Of a DNA stretch of 64,000 nt, positions 8,325-18,743 are shown in pieces. Source of the stretch: Halomonas lysinitropha (GTDB taxonomy: Bacteria > Pseudomonadota > Gammaproteobacteria > Pseudomonadales > Halomonadaceae); NCBI RefSeq assembly GCF_902500215.1, contig NZ_CABVOU010000029.1, positions 25,538 to 89,537 of the forward strand. The letters run 5' to 3'. The number at the start of each line of letters is the position of its first letter. Positions within the stretch are counted from its first letter, which is position 1. Both the position numbers and the translations under genes were made by a program. Below the pieces are notes generated by a model. The model worked only from the letters and a program-made list of their open reading frames with translations. It ran no database searches and was not told the origin of the DNA.

Positions 8325-9620
8325 ATGAAGGTACTGATCATCGGCGGCGGTGGCCGCGAACATGCCCTGGCCTGGAAGGTCGCCCAGTCTCCCCAGGTGT
8401 CGACCGTTTTCGTGGCCCCCGGCAATGCCGGGACGTCCCGGGAGCCGGGCCTCGAGAATGTCGACATCGGCATTTCCGATCTGGCAGGCCTGGTGGCCTT
8501 CGCTCGGGAGCAGGGCGTGGCGCTGACCATCGTCGGCCCCGAGGCGCCGCTGGTCGAGGGTGTGGTCGACCGCTTCCGCGAGGCGGGCCTGACGATCTTC
8601 GGGCCGACCGCCGGCGCGGCCCAGCTCGAGGGCTCCAAGGCGTTTTCCAAGGATTTCCTGGCACGCCATGCCATTCCCACCGCCGATTATCGCACCTTTA
8701 CCGCGGTACCGCCTGCCCTCGAGTATCTAGAGGGGAAGGGGGCGCCCATCGTGATCAAGGCCGATGGACTGGCCGCCGGCAAGGGGGTCATCGTCGCCAT
8801 GACCCTGGACGAGGCCGAGACAGCGATCCGCGACATGCTCGAGGCCAACGCCTTCGGTGATGCCGGTGCCCGGGTGGTGATCGAGGAGTTTCTCGAGGGT
8901 GAGGAGGCGAGCTTCATCGTCATGGTCGACGGCGAGACGATCCTGCCCATGGCCACCAGCCAGGACCATAAGCGGGTCGGCGACGGCGATACTGGTCCCA
9001 ACACCGGTGGCATGGGCGCCTATTCCCCGGCGCCGGTGGTCACCGATGAGGTCTTCGAGCGTATCATGGCACGGGTCATCCGGCCCACGGTACGCGGCAT
9101 GGCCGAGGAGGGACATGCCTACACCGGCTTCCTTTATGCCGGCCTGATGATCGACACCGACGGCAACCCGAAGGTGATCGAGTACAATTGCCGCTTCGGC
9201 GACCCCGAAACCCAGCCGATCATGCTGCGCCTGCGCGCCGACTTCGCCCAGCTGTGTCTGGCCGGGGCCCGCGGTGAACTAGCCGGCCATGCCTGCGACT
9301 GGGACCCGCGTGCCGCGGTGGGCGTGGTGCTGGCCGCCGGAGGCTACCCGGGCAGCTATCGCAAGCATGACCCCATCGAGGGGGTCGAGGCGGCCGAGGC
9401 CACCGGCTGCAAGGTCTTCCATGCCGGCACCGCCGAGGACGCGCAGGGCCGAGTGGTTACCGCCGGGGGGCGGGTGCTGTGCGTCACCGCCCTGGGCGAC
9501 GGCGTCGGGGCGGCCCGCGACCTGGCCTACCGGGGGGTGGCCGAGATCTCCTGGCCCGACGCGCTCTTCCGCCGCGACATTGCCCACCGTGCCATCGCTC
9601 GGGAACGCGCGGACGCCTGA
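8325..9620 (+). CDS. purD: Phosphoribosylamine-glycine ligase (GAR synthetase)
   Basis: Catalyses 5-phosphoribosylamine + glycine + ATP to glycinamide ribonucleotide, step 2 of purine synthesis, in the cytoplasm. It has 431 residues, close to the E. coli enzyme. The N-domain MKVLIIGGGGREHALAWK, the ATP-grasp region with IKADGLAAGKGVIVAM, and GDGDTGPNTGGMGAYSPAP are all present. The start is set at ATG 8325 from homology; the earlier ATG at 8283 adds 14 unsupported residues. There is no purH next to it, unlike in enterobacteria. Confidence 0.97.
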   Translation: MKVLIIGGGGREHALAWKVAQSPQVSTVFVAPGNAGTSREPGLENVDIGISDLAGLVAFAREQGVALTIVGPEAPLVEGVVDRFREAGLTIFGPTAGAAQLEGSKAFSKDFLARHAIPTADYRTFTAVPPALEYLEGKGAPIVIKADGLAAGKGVIVAMTLDEAETAIRDMLEANAFGDAGARVVIEEFLEGEEASFIVMVDGETILPMATSQDHKRVGDGDTGPNTGGMGAYSPAPVVTDEVFERIMARVIRPTVRGMAEEGHAYTGFLYAGLMIDTDGNPKVIEYNCRFGDPETQPIMLRLRADFAQLCLAGARGELAGHACDWDPRAAVGVVLAAGGYPGSYRKHDPIEGVEAAEATGCKVFHAGTAEDAQGRVVTAGGRVLCVTALGDGVGAARDLAYRGVAEISWPDALFRRDIAHRAIARERADA

Positions 9621-9658
9621 CGGCGTGCGGTCCCGACACAACAAGAGCAGGAGCGAGG

Positions 9659-10093
9659 ATGGAGCGTGTCAGACTGAGCTTTCCCGCGGATGATGTGGTG
9701 CATCGTCACCCGCTGACGGTGCGCATCACCGACATGAACTACGGTCGCCACCTGGGCCACGATGCGCTGGTGTCGCTGCTCCACGAGGCCCGCGTGGCGG
9801 CACTCGCCTCGCGGGACCTTCACGAGTGGGACCTCGGCGGCTACCCCTGCGTGGCAGCAGATCTCGCCGTGCAGTACCAGGCCGAGACGCGCTGGCCCGA
9901 TGCCCTGGTGGTGGAAACGGCCATTCCCGAGCCGGGGCGCAAGGCGATCGGCGTCTACCATCGCATCCTGCGCGAGGCTGATGGTGCGACAGTAGCCACG
10001 GCGCGAATCAACTTGATGCTGGTCGATCCGCAAAGCGGCCGCCCGGTAGTGGTCCCCGCCGGTGTGCGGGATGCCCTGGCAGGAGCGAACTGA
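9659..10093 (+). CDS. Acyl-CoA thioesterase (hotdog fold, 4HBT type)
   Basis: Hotdog-fold protein of 144 residues resembling the 4-hydroxybenzoyl-CoA/YbgC thioesterase group: VRITDMNYGRHLGHDALVSLLHEARV is the N-terminal hot-dog segment with the catalytic-type region. The precise substrate cannot be told. ATG 9659 follows AGGAGCGAGG. Its stop overlaps the prkB start (TGATG), so it is translationally coupled to the phosphoribulokinase-like gene. Confidence 0.82.
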   Translation: MERVRLSFPADDVVHRHPLTVRITDMNYGRHLGHDALVSLLHEARVAALASRDLHEWDLGGYPCVAADLAVQYQAETRWPDALVVETAIPEPGRKAIGVYHRILREADGATVATARINLMLVDPQSGRPVVVPAGVRDALAGAN

Positions 10094-10965
10094 TGTCCCG
10101 GGAGTATCCGATCATCGCCCTGACCGGCTCCTCCGGCGCCGGTACCACCACGGTGAGGCGTACCTTCGAGCGGATGTTTGCCCGGGAGGCCGTGCACGCC
10201 GCCTTCGTCGACGGCGATGCCTTCCACCGCTACACCCGACAGGAACTGGCGCGGATCTCCCTCGACGAGCCCGAGCGCAAGGATGAGCTCTCCCATTTCG
10301 CCGTGGAGGCCAACCTGCTCGATCGGCTCGAGGTGCTGTTCCAGGAGTACGGTGAACACGGCAACGGTTCCTACCGCCACTATATCCATGCCGAAGACAA
10401 GCAGATGATCGAGGCCGGTTACCAGGTGGGGACCTTCACCGAGTGGCAGCCGCTGCCCTTTGGTACGGACCTGCTGTTCTACGAGGGCCTGCACGGGGGG
10501 CTGGTCACTGCCGAGCTCGACATCGCCCGCCATGTGGACCTGCTGGTGGGTGTGGCACCGACCATGAACCTGGAGTGGATCCAGAAGATCGATCGCGACA
10601 TGCGTCACCGCGGCTACTCTCAGGAAGCGGTGATCGATACCATCCTGGGGCGCATGAATGACTACGTGCACTATATTCAGCCGCAGTTCTCGCGCACGCA
10701 TATCAATTTCCAGCGGGTGCCCACGGTGGATACCTCGAACCCCTTCGAGGTGCAGGACATCCCCATCGACGCCGAGTCCTTCGTGGTGATCCGCTTTCGC
10801 GACCCGGCCACGGTGGACTTCCCCTACTTGCTGGCGATGATCCAGGATTCCTTCATGAGCCGGCCGCACACCCTGGTGGTGCCGGGATCGCGGTTGTCCC
10901 TGGCCATGGAACTGATCCTGGGGCCGCTGGTCCGTCACCTGCTCGCCCAGCGGCGCTTTCGCTGA
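10093..10965 (+). CDS. prkB: Phosphoribulokinase-family protein PrkB
   Basis: P-loop kinase of 290 residues in the phosphoribulokinase/uridine kinase family, with Walker A GSSGAGTTTV near residues 12-21 and the PRK signature region around YRHYIHAEDKQMIEAG and FYEGLHGGLV. This short form resembles the proteobacterial PrkB found in non-autotrophs such as E. coli, whose physiological substrate is uncertain. No RuBisCO genes are in the window, so Calvin-cycle function should not be assumed. It overlaps the thioesterase stop by one base. Confidence 0.85.
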   Translation: MSREYPIIALTGSSGAGTTTVRRTFERMFAREAVHAAFVDGDAFHRYTRQELARISLDEPERKDELSHFAVEANLLDRLEVLFQEYGEHGNGSYRHYIHAEDKQMIEAGYQVGTFTEWQPLPFGTDLLFYEGLHGGLVTAELDIARHVDLLVGVAPTMNLEWIQKIDRDMRHRGYSQEAVIDTILGRMNDYVHYIQPQFSRTHINFQRVPTVDTSNPFEVQDIPIDAESFVVIRFRDPATVDFPYLLAMIQDSFMSRPHTLVVPGSRLSLAMELILGPLVRHLLAQRRFR

Positions 10966-10995
10966 CCCGAGACCCGACCGAAAGGAGTGACTCCC

Positions 10996-11337
10996 ATGGA
11001 TTGCCTGTTCTGCAAGATCATCGAGCGCGAGATTCCCGCCGACATCGTCTATGAGGATGATGACGTGCTGGCCTTCAACGACATCAATCCCCAGGCCCCC
11101 ACCCATATGCTGATCGTGCCCAAGCAGCATATCGCCACCCTCAACGACATCGAGGAGGGCGATCTGGCGCTGGTCGGCCGACTGCAGTTCACCGCGGCGA
11201 AGCTGGCGGAGGAGAAGGGCTTTGCCGAGGAGGGCTACCGGGTGGTAATGAACTGCAACGACCAGGGTGGCCAGACCGTCTTCCACATTCATATGCACCT
11301 GATGGGCGGTCGTCGTTTCACCTGGCCGGCTGGCTAG
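10996..11337 (+). CDS. HIT-family nucleotide-binding protein (HinT-like)
   Basis: Protein of 113 residues with the histidine triad HIHMHLMGG near residues 97-105, typical of HinT phosphoramidases that hydrolyse AMP-linked amines. The N-terminus [20 protein letters not shown] is a classic HIT start. The start ATG 10996 is preceded by AAAGGAG at 10981-10987 with eight bases spacing, which rules out the in-frame GTG at 10987. Confidence 0.93.
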   Translation: MDCLFCKIIEREIPADIVYEDDDVLAFNDINPQAPTHMLIVPKQHIATLNDIEEGDLALVGRLQFTAAKLAEEKGFAEEGYRVVMNCNDQGGQTVFHIHMHLMGGRRFTWPAG

Positions 11338-11384
11338 CGCGATCGGGCGTACAACGCATCAAGTGCATTCTCGAGAGATATGCC

Positions 11385-12023
11385 ATGACCCTTTCCCGCA
11401 CCGACAATCTGATCCATCAGTTCGATACCGTGTTGAGGACCCTGGTGCCCCACGCGGCGGCTCCCTCGCGCCCTTCGCCAGCCACCGAGGATCTCCATGA
11501 GGCACCGATGAGCGACGAGGAGCGCCGACACGCCGCCGGGCTGATGCGCATCAACCACACCGGAGAGGTCTGTGCCCAGGCCCTCTATCAGGGCCAGGGG
11601 CTCACCTCCAGGCTGCCGGCGGTGCGCGGCCAGATGGAACAGGCCGCTCAGGAGGAGATCGACCACCTGGCCTGGTGCGACTCGCGGCTGCAGGAGCTGC
11701 ATGACCGGCCCAGCCTGCTCAACCCGCTGTTCTATGCGGCCTCCTTCGGCCTTGGTGCCGCAGCCGGCGCCGTGGGTGACCGGATCAGTCTGGGCTTCGT
11801 GGCTGCCACCGAGGAGCAGGTTGGCCACCACCTGGAAGATCACCTGGTCAAGCTGCCGCCGGTCGACCAGCGCTCCCGGGCAGTGCTGCGCCAGATGGCC
11901 ATCGACGAGGCCCATCATGCCCAGCTGGCACTGGAGGCCGGTGGCGCCCGCTTCCCCGCCCCGGTCAAGCTGGGCATGAAGCTGATGTCGAAGGTGATGA
12001 CCACCAGCGTCTATCGTCTCTGA
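11385..12023 (+). CDS. coq7: Demethoxyubiquinone hydroxylase Coq7
   Basis: Membrane-associated di-iron hydroxylase that adds the C6 hydroxyl in the penultimate steps of ubiquinone synthesis. It has 212 residues with the four-helix di-iron ligands visible: [36 protein letters not shown] and [10 protein letters not shown] (two ExxH pairs plus two Glu). Some gammaproteobacteria use Coq7 where E. coli uses UbiF. The start is at ATG 11385; the ribosome binding site is weak (GAGA). Confidence 0.94.
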   Translation: MTLSRTDNLIHQFDTVLRTLVPHAAAPSRPSPATEDLHEAPMSDEERRHAAGLMRINHTGEVCAQALYQGQGLTSRLPAVRGQMEQAAQEEIDHLAWCDSRLQELHDRPSLLNPLFYAASFGLGAAAGAVGDRISLGFVAATEEQVGHHLEDHLVKLPPVDQRSRAVLRQMAIDEAHHAQLALEAGGARFPAPVKLGMKLMSKVMTTSVYRL

Positions 12024-12047
12024 GCGATCCGGTGAAATCCGCGGCTG

Positions 12048-12145
12048 ATCTGGCGACAGGCCTACGAGGGGGCGCTGTGAATCCATCCCTGGGCGCTACC
12101 GATGCCATCCCTGGCATAGGACCCCCTCTACGACCTGTCCCCAGC
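12048..12145. repeat. Imperfect long inverted-repeat element downstream of coq7
   Basis: Outer arms at about 12050-12075 (CTGGCGACAGGCCTACGAGG onward) and 12119-12144 (ending in GACCTGTCCCCAG) are near-perfect reverse complements over some 25 bases. Between them are two direct copies of CCATCCCTGG (12083-12092, 12105-12114), the second inside a small hairpin ATGCCA-TCCC-TGGCAT. It may fold as a large cruciform and end transcription of coq7 and of the facing OsmC gene. It looks like a dispersed intergenic repeat; only one copy is in this window. Confidence 0.6.
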
Positions 12146-12175
12146 GCCGCTTGCGGTTGACGTCGTCTTCCGGCG

Positions 12176-12595
12176 CTACTCCTCGACGATGGTGAAGGAG
12201 TGGGTCATCTCGACCCCGCCCTTGACCAGCATGATGGAAGCGCTGCAGTACTTCTCGGCCGAGAGCTCCACGGCTCGCGCCACCTGCTTCTCCTTCAGCC
12301 CCTTGCCGCTGACGGTGAAGTGCACGTGGATCCTGGTGAAGACACTGGGAACCTCGTCGGCGCGCTCGGCCTCGAGGCTCGCCACGCAGTCGGTGACGTC
12401 GGCGCGAGCCTTGTCGAGGATATTGAGGACATCGAAGGAGGTGCAGGCGCCCATGCCCATCAGCAGCATCTCCATGGGGCGCGGGCCGGTGTTGCGGCCG
12501 CCGTGGTCGGGCGGGCCGTCGATGACCACGCTGTGGCCGCTTCCGCTCTCGGCAACGAATTGACGACCATCGGTCCATTTCACGCTGGCTTTCAT
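12176..12595 (-). CDS. OsmC/Ohr-family protein (YhfA-like)
   Basis: Protein of 139 residues of the OsmC superfamily, thiol-dependent peroxidase fold. It has PMEMLLMGMGACTSFDVL with one conserved Cys, and LSAEKYCSASIMLVKG with the second. This pattern fits the YhfA branch, whose physiological role is unclear, rather than Ohr. The start is set at ATG 12595 (MKASVKWTDGR), preceded by AAGGAAG; the frame could extend to 12637 but without homology. Confidence 0.88.
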   Translation of the reverse strand: MKASVKWTDGRQFVAESGSGHSVVIDGPPDHGGRNTGPRPMEMLLMGMGACTSFDVLNILDKARADVTDCVASLEAERADEVPSVFTRIHVHFTVSGKGLKEKQVARAVELSAEKYCSASIMLVKGGVEMTHSFTIVEE

Positions 12596-12657
12596 GGGAT
12601 CGGCTTCCTTCAGTTGAATTCGCAGGCCAGGCAGCATAGCAGCTGCGGCTTTTACGC

Positions 12658-14342
<1,685 letters not shown>

Positions 14343-14470
14343 CGTCGTCTGGCTCCTTGCGTGAAAAGGCGGGTGCGGTTGACGGCCCCCGGGAGGCCCC
14401 GCATGCTGAGTTCCCGACGGCGTCGGCGATGGCCGGACCGATGCCGGCAGGACAGGCCGGATGCGGCCTG

Positions 14471-14476
14471 TATAAT
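14471..14476 (+). promoter_or_regulatory. lptD: Candidate -10 element of the lptD-surA-pdxA-rsmA operon
   Basis: An exact TATAAT lies 33 bases upstream of the lptD ATG in the amgK/lptD divergent region. No good -35 hexamer is at 16-18 bases, so it may depend on an activator or an extended element. Confidence 0.4.
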
Positions 14477-14508
14477 ACCGATTCATCCCGCCAAGGACAT
14501 CGTGGAGC

Positions 14509-16956
14509 ATGGGCAAGCGACTCTCGTGGACATGGACTGCCCTGGCAGGCCTGGCCTGTACCGGCCTGGCAAGCGGGCCCCTGGCGGCGGCGCCACCCGA
14601 ACCGCTGCCGGCCGACAAGCTGGACTGGCAGCCCTGGGGCGATGCGCGTCCAGCTGGCGAGCTGTGTCGCGGCCGCTACGTGATGCCGGATTACCGGCTG
14701 CCGCCCCCTCCCGGCCAGAAGGTCGCCAGCGAGTCTGACCTTGCCGACTACGGGAAAGACGGGGAGACGACCCTGGGGGGCGAGGTCCTGCTGCGCCGCG
14801 GCGATGCCCAGCTCGAGGCGCCGCGGGTGCGCGTGCCTGGCAGCCGCGAGACCGCCTATGCCGAAGGCCCCCTGGCACTGCGCGACAGCGGCCTGCTGGT
14901 GCGCGGTGACGCCGCCGAGCTGTCGCTGACCAGCGATGCCGCCAGCATCGACATGGCCCATTACGTGGCCCATGAACAACGCCTGCGCGGCGATGCGGTG
15001 CGCCTGGCCCGCCTCGAGGATGGCAGATATCGCCTCACCGAGGCGAGCTTCACCACTTGCGAGCCGGGCAGTGACGTCTGGCGTCTGGTGGGCAGTGACA
15101 TCCTGCTCGATCGCGAGCGCGGTGTCGGTACCGCGACCCATGCTCGGCTGGAGATGGGCAAGGTGCCGGTGCTGTATTGGCCCTGGGTGCGCTTCCCCCT
15201 GGACGAACGCCGACAGACGGGTTTCCTGTGGCCGACGATCGGCCTCTCCAGCGACTCGCTGGACTATGCCCAGCCCTTCTACTGGAACATCGCTGCGAAC
15301 CATGACGCCACTCTCACACCGCGCTGGATCAGCGACCGCGGCCTGCTGCTGGGCGGCGAGTACCGCTACCTGTTCGAGCAGGACGCGGGGCAGATCGAGG
15401 GGGCCTATATCGTCGATGACCAGGCCGCGGGAGAGGAGGCCTCCAGCACCTCCACCCTGGAGAGCGGTGATGCCCGCTGGTACCTCGATTATCGTCATGC
15501 GGGCCGTTTCGACGCGCGCACCCGCTACCGTCTGCGCTACGGAGCGGCCAGTGACGGACGCTATTTCGACGACTTCGGCCGCGGCTTCGGCGAGGACAGC
15601 ACCGCCAGCATGCCGCGCCTTGCCCAGCTCGACCACCGGGGTGATGTCTGGCAGTTGCAGGCCAGGGCCCAGGGTTACCAGAAGCTCGATGACCCGCTGC
15701 TCGAGCGCGACAAGCCCTTCTACCGATTGCCCAGCCTGGCCGCCAATGCCCGTTGGTCCCAGGACAGTGGCTTCTACCAACAGTGGCGCTCCAATCTCAC
15801 CCATTTCTGGCGGGACGTGGATGAGACGCGGGTGCCCCTTCGTGAGGCGGCCAACGGAGCCCGGCTGCATCTGTCGCCGGCCGCGGGCTGGCGCTTCGAT
15901 GAGAGCTGGGGCCATCTGGAGCCCCGCGTCGAGTGGCTCGCCACCGCCTACCAGCTCGACTACGGCGAACGCGAGACCGAGCGCGACGAGAGCCTGACAC
16001 GCAGCGTGCCGGTCGGCACACTCGATGGTGGCCTGGTGTTCGAGCGTGAGCTCGATCTCGGCGGCCGCGGCTATCGCCAGACCCTGGAGCCGCGCATCAA
16101 CTATGCCTTTGTGCCGGCGCGCGACCAGAGCGACTTCCCGGACTTCGATACCTCGGAACAGGCCTTTTCCTGGAATCAGCTCTGGTCGCCCTACCGCTTC
16201 TCCGGGAGCGACCGCGTGGGGGACCTCAATCGCGTCTCCCTGGGGCTCGAGTCTCGGTTGCTGGCCGATGCGACCGGTCGCGAGCGGCTCTCGTTCGGAG
16301 TAGGGCAAGCCTACTACCTGGAAGATCGCACCATCGATATGGAGGGCGATCCCGACAAGTCCGAGCGCGATGACTATGCGAATTTCAATAGCTACTATCG
16401 GGCGACCCGTGATCGCTCGCCGCTGGTCACCCGGGTTGACTGGCAGCTCACCGACCACTGGCGCTCGCGCTGGCAGTGGCTCTACGACGATCATCTCGAG
16501 CAGACCGAGAGCACGTCGCTTGCCGTGCAGTATCGTGCCGATGCCGGCCATGTACTGAACTTCGGCTACCGCTGGCAACTCGAAGGCTTCGACCCCGCCC
16601 AGGAAGACGAGGACGTGGTCAACTACAACCTCGGGGAGTACGACCTCTCGTTCGCCTGGAAGGCCAGCCGCCGCCTGGATCTGATCGGGCGGCTGCTCTA
16701 CGACAACACCAACGACCGGGCCCTGGAGCAGCTGGCAGGTGTTCAGTGGAATGACTGTTGCTATGGTCTGCAGCTGGTCTGGCGCGAGTGGATCGACGAC
16801 AACGATACCGCCAACACCATCGAGGATGACCTCACCGACCGGGGGGTCTTCCTGCGCTTCGTGTTCAAGGGGCTGGGTGGTGTCGGCGGTGAGGCCGACA
16901 GCTACTTCGAGGAGGCGATCCCGGGATATCGGGCCACTGCCCTCGGTCGGTTCTGA
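14509..16956 (+). CDS. lptD: LPS-assembly outer-membrane protein LptD
   Basis: Beta-barrel protein of 815 residues that inserts lipopolysaccharide into the outer leaflet together with LptE. It has a signal peptide ending near residue 27 (GPLAAA), a periplasmic LptA-like N-domain to about residue 200, then the large barrel. Four cysteines, at about 53, 184, 750 and 751 (adjacent pair in WNDCCYGLQL), correspond to the four disulfide-forming cysteines known in E. coli LptD, two of which must bridge N-domain and barrel. The start ATG 14509 has GGAG just upstream. surA follows 32 bases later, linking barrel and chaperone expression. Confidence 0.96.
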   Translation: MGKRLSWTWTALAGLACTGLASGPLAAAPPEPLPADKLDWQPWGDARPAGELCRGRYVMPDYRLPPPPGQKVASESDLADYGKDGETTLGGEVLLRRGDAQLEAPRVRVPGSRETAYAEGPLALRDSGLLVRGDAAELSLTSDAASIDMAHYVAHEQRLRGDAVRLARLEDGRYRLTEASFTTCEPGSDVWRLVGSDILLDRERGVGTATHARLEMGKVPVLYWPWVRFPLDERRQTGFLWPTIGLSSDSLDYAQPFYWNIAANHDATLTPRWISDRGLLLGGEYRYLFEQDAGQIEGAYIVDDQAAGEEASSTSTLESGDARWYLDYRHAGRFDARTRYRLRYGAASDGRYFDDFGRGFGEDSTASMPRLAQLDHRGDVWQLQARAQGYQKLDDPLLERDKPFYRLPSLAANARWSQDSGFYQQWRSNLTHFWRDVDETRVPLREAANGARLHLSPAAGWRFDESWGHLEPRVEWLATAYQLDYGERETERDESLTRSVPVGTLDGGLVFERELDLGGRGYRQTLEPRINYAFVPARDQSDFPDFDTSEQAFSWNQLWSPYRFSGSDRVGDLNRVSLGLESRLLADATGRERLSFGVGQAYYLEDRTIDMEGDPDKSERDDYANFNSYYRATRDRSPLVTRVDWQLTDHWRSRWQWLYDDHLEQTESTSLAVQYRADAGHVLNFGYRWQLEGFDPAQEDEDVVNYNLGEYDLSFAWKASRRLDLIGRLLYDNTNDRALEQLAGVQWNDCCYGLQLVWREWIDDNDTANTIEDDLTDRGVFLRFVFKGLGGVGGEADSYFEEAIPGYRATALGRF

Positions 16957-16988
16957 GGCATTCGACAATGACGAGAGGAAAGAGAGAC

Positions 16989-17648
16989 ATGCGCAGTCGA
17001 CATTTCGCCACCCTGGCGTTGGCCTTGTGCCTGACCGCCCTGCCCCTGGCGGGGCAGGCACAGGAAGCCGGCCTCACGGATTCCCAGACCGCAAGTCGCC
17101 AGACGCTGGATCGTATCGTGGCAGTGGTCAATGATGATGCCATCATGCACAGCGAGCTCGAAGATCGTGTTGCCCAGGCGCGCAGTCAGATCGCTCGTCA
17201 GCAGCAGGACGTCCCCAGCGACAGGGTCCTGCGCGAGCAGGTACTGGATCGCATGATCGTCGAGGAGATCCAGCTGCAACTGGCCCATGATGCCAACTTG
17301 AGCGTCGACGACACTGAACTCAACGGCCAGGTGCGCGCCATCGCCGAGAACAATGGCATGACGCTGGACCAGTTCGCCGACGCCCTCGAGGCCGATGGCC
17401 TCTCACTCTCCGTGGTCCGTGACCAGGTTCGCCGCGAAATGATGATGCGCCAGCTCCAGCAGCGTCAGGTCGCCAGCCGCGTCAACATTTCCGAGCGAGA
17501 GGTGGATCGTTTCGTGGAGCAGGAGGATGCCACCCGGGAGCAGGCGCGCCAGGCCTTGTTCCAGCGCAAGGTCAACGCCGAAATGGAGGAGTGGATTCAG
17601 GAGATCCGCAGCCGGGCATTCGTCGACAACCGTCTCGCGGAGGGCTGA
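16989..17648 (+). CDS. surA: SurA-type periplasmic chaperone lacking both parvulin domains
   Basis: Exported outer-membrane-protein chaperone. The signal peptide covers residues 1-24 (FATLALALCLTALPLAGQAQ). The SurA N-domain follows: LDRIVAVVNDDAIMHSELED, VLREQVLDRMIVEEIQLQLA, NNGMTLDQFADALEADGLSL, up to about residue 178. The sequence then passes directly into the C-terminal helix (REQARQALFQRKVNAEMEEW to residue 219). The two PpiC/parvulin domains of ordinary SurA (about 200 residues) are absent without any frameshift or stop. In E. coli the N+C core carries the chaperone activity, so this may be functional. ATG 16989 has a purine-rich GAGAGGAAAGAGAG ahead; ATG 16968 is the alternative. It overlaps pdxA by one base. 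Confidence 0.9.
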   Translation: MRSRHFATLALALCLTALPLAGQAQEAGLTDSQTASRQTLDRIVAVVNDDAIMHSELEDRVAQARSQIARQQQDVPSDRVLREQVLDRMIVEEIQLQLAHDANLSVDDTELNGQVRAIAENNGMTLDQFADALEADGLSLSVVRDQVRREMMMRQLQQRQVASRVNISEREVDRFVEQEDATREQARQALFQRKVNAEMEEWIQEIRSRAFVDNRLAEG

Positions 17649-18721
17649 TGGCACTGGATGACGCCCCGGTGCTGGCCCTGACCTGTGGCGAGCCGGCGGG
17701 CATCGGGCCGGAACTTGCGGTGATGCTGGTGGCCGACGGGACGCCTCCCGCCCGAATCGTAGCGGTGGGTGACCCGGCCCTGCTGGCCGAACGGGCCGCC
17801 TCGCTTGGATGCCGGGTGGAAATCCGGCGGCTCGCCTCCGGCGAGTCTCCGCCGGCACCGTGCCGCGGGGTGTTGCCGGTCTGGTCCGTGGCGCTGCGGG
17901 CCCCCTCGTACCCCGGGGTGCTCGACACTGCCAATGCCGACCATGTACTCGAGACCCTGGACGTGGCCATCGACGCCTGCCGCTCCGGCCGTGCCGCCGG
18001 CATGGTCACGGCCCCGCTGCACAAGGGCGTGATCCTCGATGCCGGCCATGCCGGCTTCAGCGGCCACACCGAATATCTTCGGGATGCTTGCGGGGTGGAG
18101 GAGGTGGTGATGATGCTCGCCACCGACAGCGCCCTGCACGCCCGGGACGCGGGCTGGCAGGGGGAGGCCGCCCTGAGGGTGGCGTTGGCCACCACTCACC
18201 TGCCGCTGCGCGAGGTGGCGGACGCCATCACCGCCCCCCGGCTCCAGCGCTTGCTGCGCATCCTCCACGCCGACCTGCAGCGCTGGTTTGGCGTGACGGC
18301 TCCGCGCATTGCCGTCTGCGGCCTCAACCCCCACGCCGGAGAGGGTGGTCACCTGGGACGCGAGGAGCTGGACGTCATCATTCCGGCCCTGGAGGAGCTG
18401 CGGGCCGAGGGGCTGGCCCTTGACGGCCCCCTGCCCGCCGATACCCTGTTCACGCCGCGCCACCTCGAGGGCGCCGATGCGGTGCTGGCCATGTATCATG
18501 ACCAGGGGCTGCCGGTGCTGAAATATGCCGGCTTCGGCCGCGCCGCCAATATCACCCTGGGGCTGCCGCTGGTGCGCACCTCGGTGGACCATGGCACGGC
18601 CCTCGACCTGGCCGGTACGGGGCGCGCCGATCTCGGCAGCCTGCGAGTCGCCGTGGCCCTGGCCGCCGAGATGGCGCAGCGCGGCCCCGCACGAGTTGCA
18701 ATTTCGACTCAAGAACTCTGA
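17648..18721 (+). CDS. pdxA: 4-hydroxythreonine-4-phosphate dehydrogenase
   Basis: NAD-dependent, metal-requiring enzyme that oxidises 4-phosphohydroxy-L-threonine in pyridoxal-phosphate synthesis. It has 357 residues, about 25 longer than E. coli PdxA. Motifs: TCGEPAGIGPE at the start, TAPLHKGVI, FSGHTEYL, GLNPHAGEGGHLG, AMYHDQGLPVLKY and VRTSVDHGTALDLAG. An insertion of about 14 residues (SALHARDAGWQGEA, encoded near 18124-18171) lies between VVMMLAT and LRVALATTHLPL, which are adjacent in E. coli. ATG 17648 overlaps the surA stop by one base. Confidence 0.95.
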   Translation: MALDDAPVLALTCGEPAGIGPELAVMLVADGTPPARIVAVGDPALLAERAASLGCRVEIRRLASGESPPAPCRGVLPVWSVALRAPSYPGVLDTANADHVLETLDVAIDACRSGRAAGMVTAPLHKGVILDAGHAGFSGHTEYLRDACGVEEVVMMLATDSALHARDAGWQGEAALRVALATTHLPLREVADAITAPRLQRLLRILHADLQRWFGVTAPRIAVCGLNPHAGEGGHLGREELDVIIPALEELRAEGLALDGPLPADTLFTPRHLEGADAVLAMYHDQGLPVLKYAGFGRAANITLGLPLVRTSVDHGTALDLAGTGRADLGSLRVAVALAAEMAQRGPARVAISTQEL

Positions 18722-18743
18722 AAAATCAGAAGGACACTCCTGA

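Noticed and set aside
10093..10965. Calvin-cycle phosphoribulokinase as evidence for autotrophy.
   Set aside because: The short PrkB form occurs in heterotrophs and no RuBisCO or carboxysome gene is nearby.
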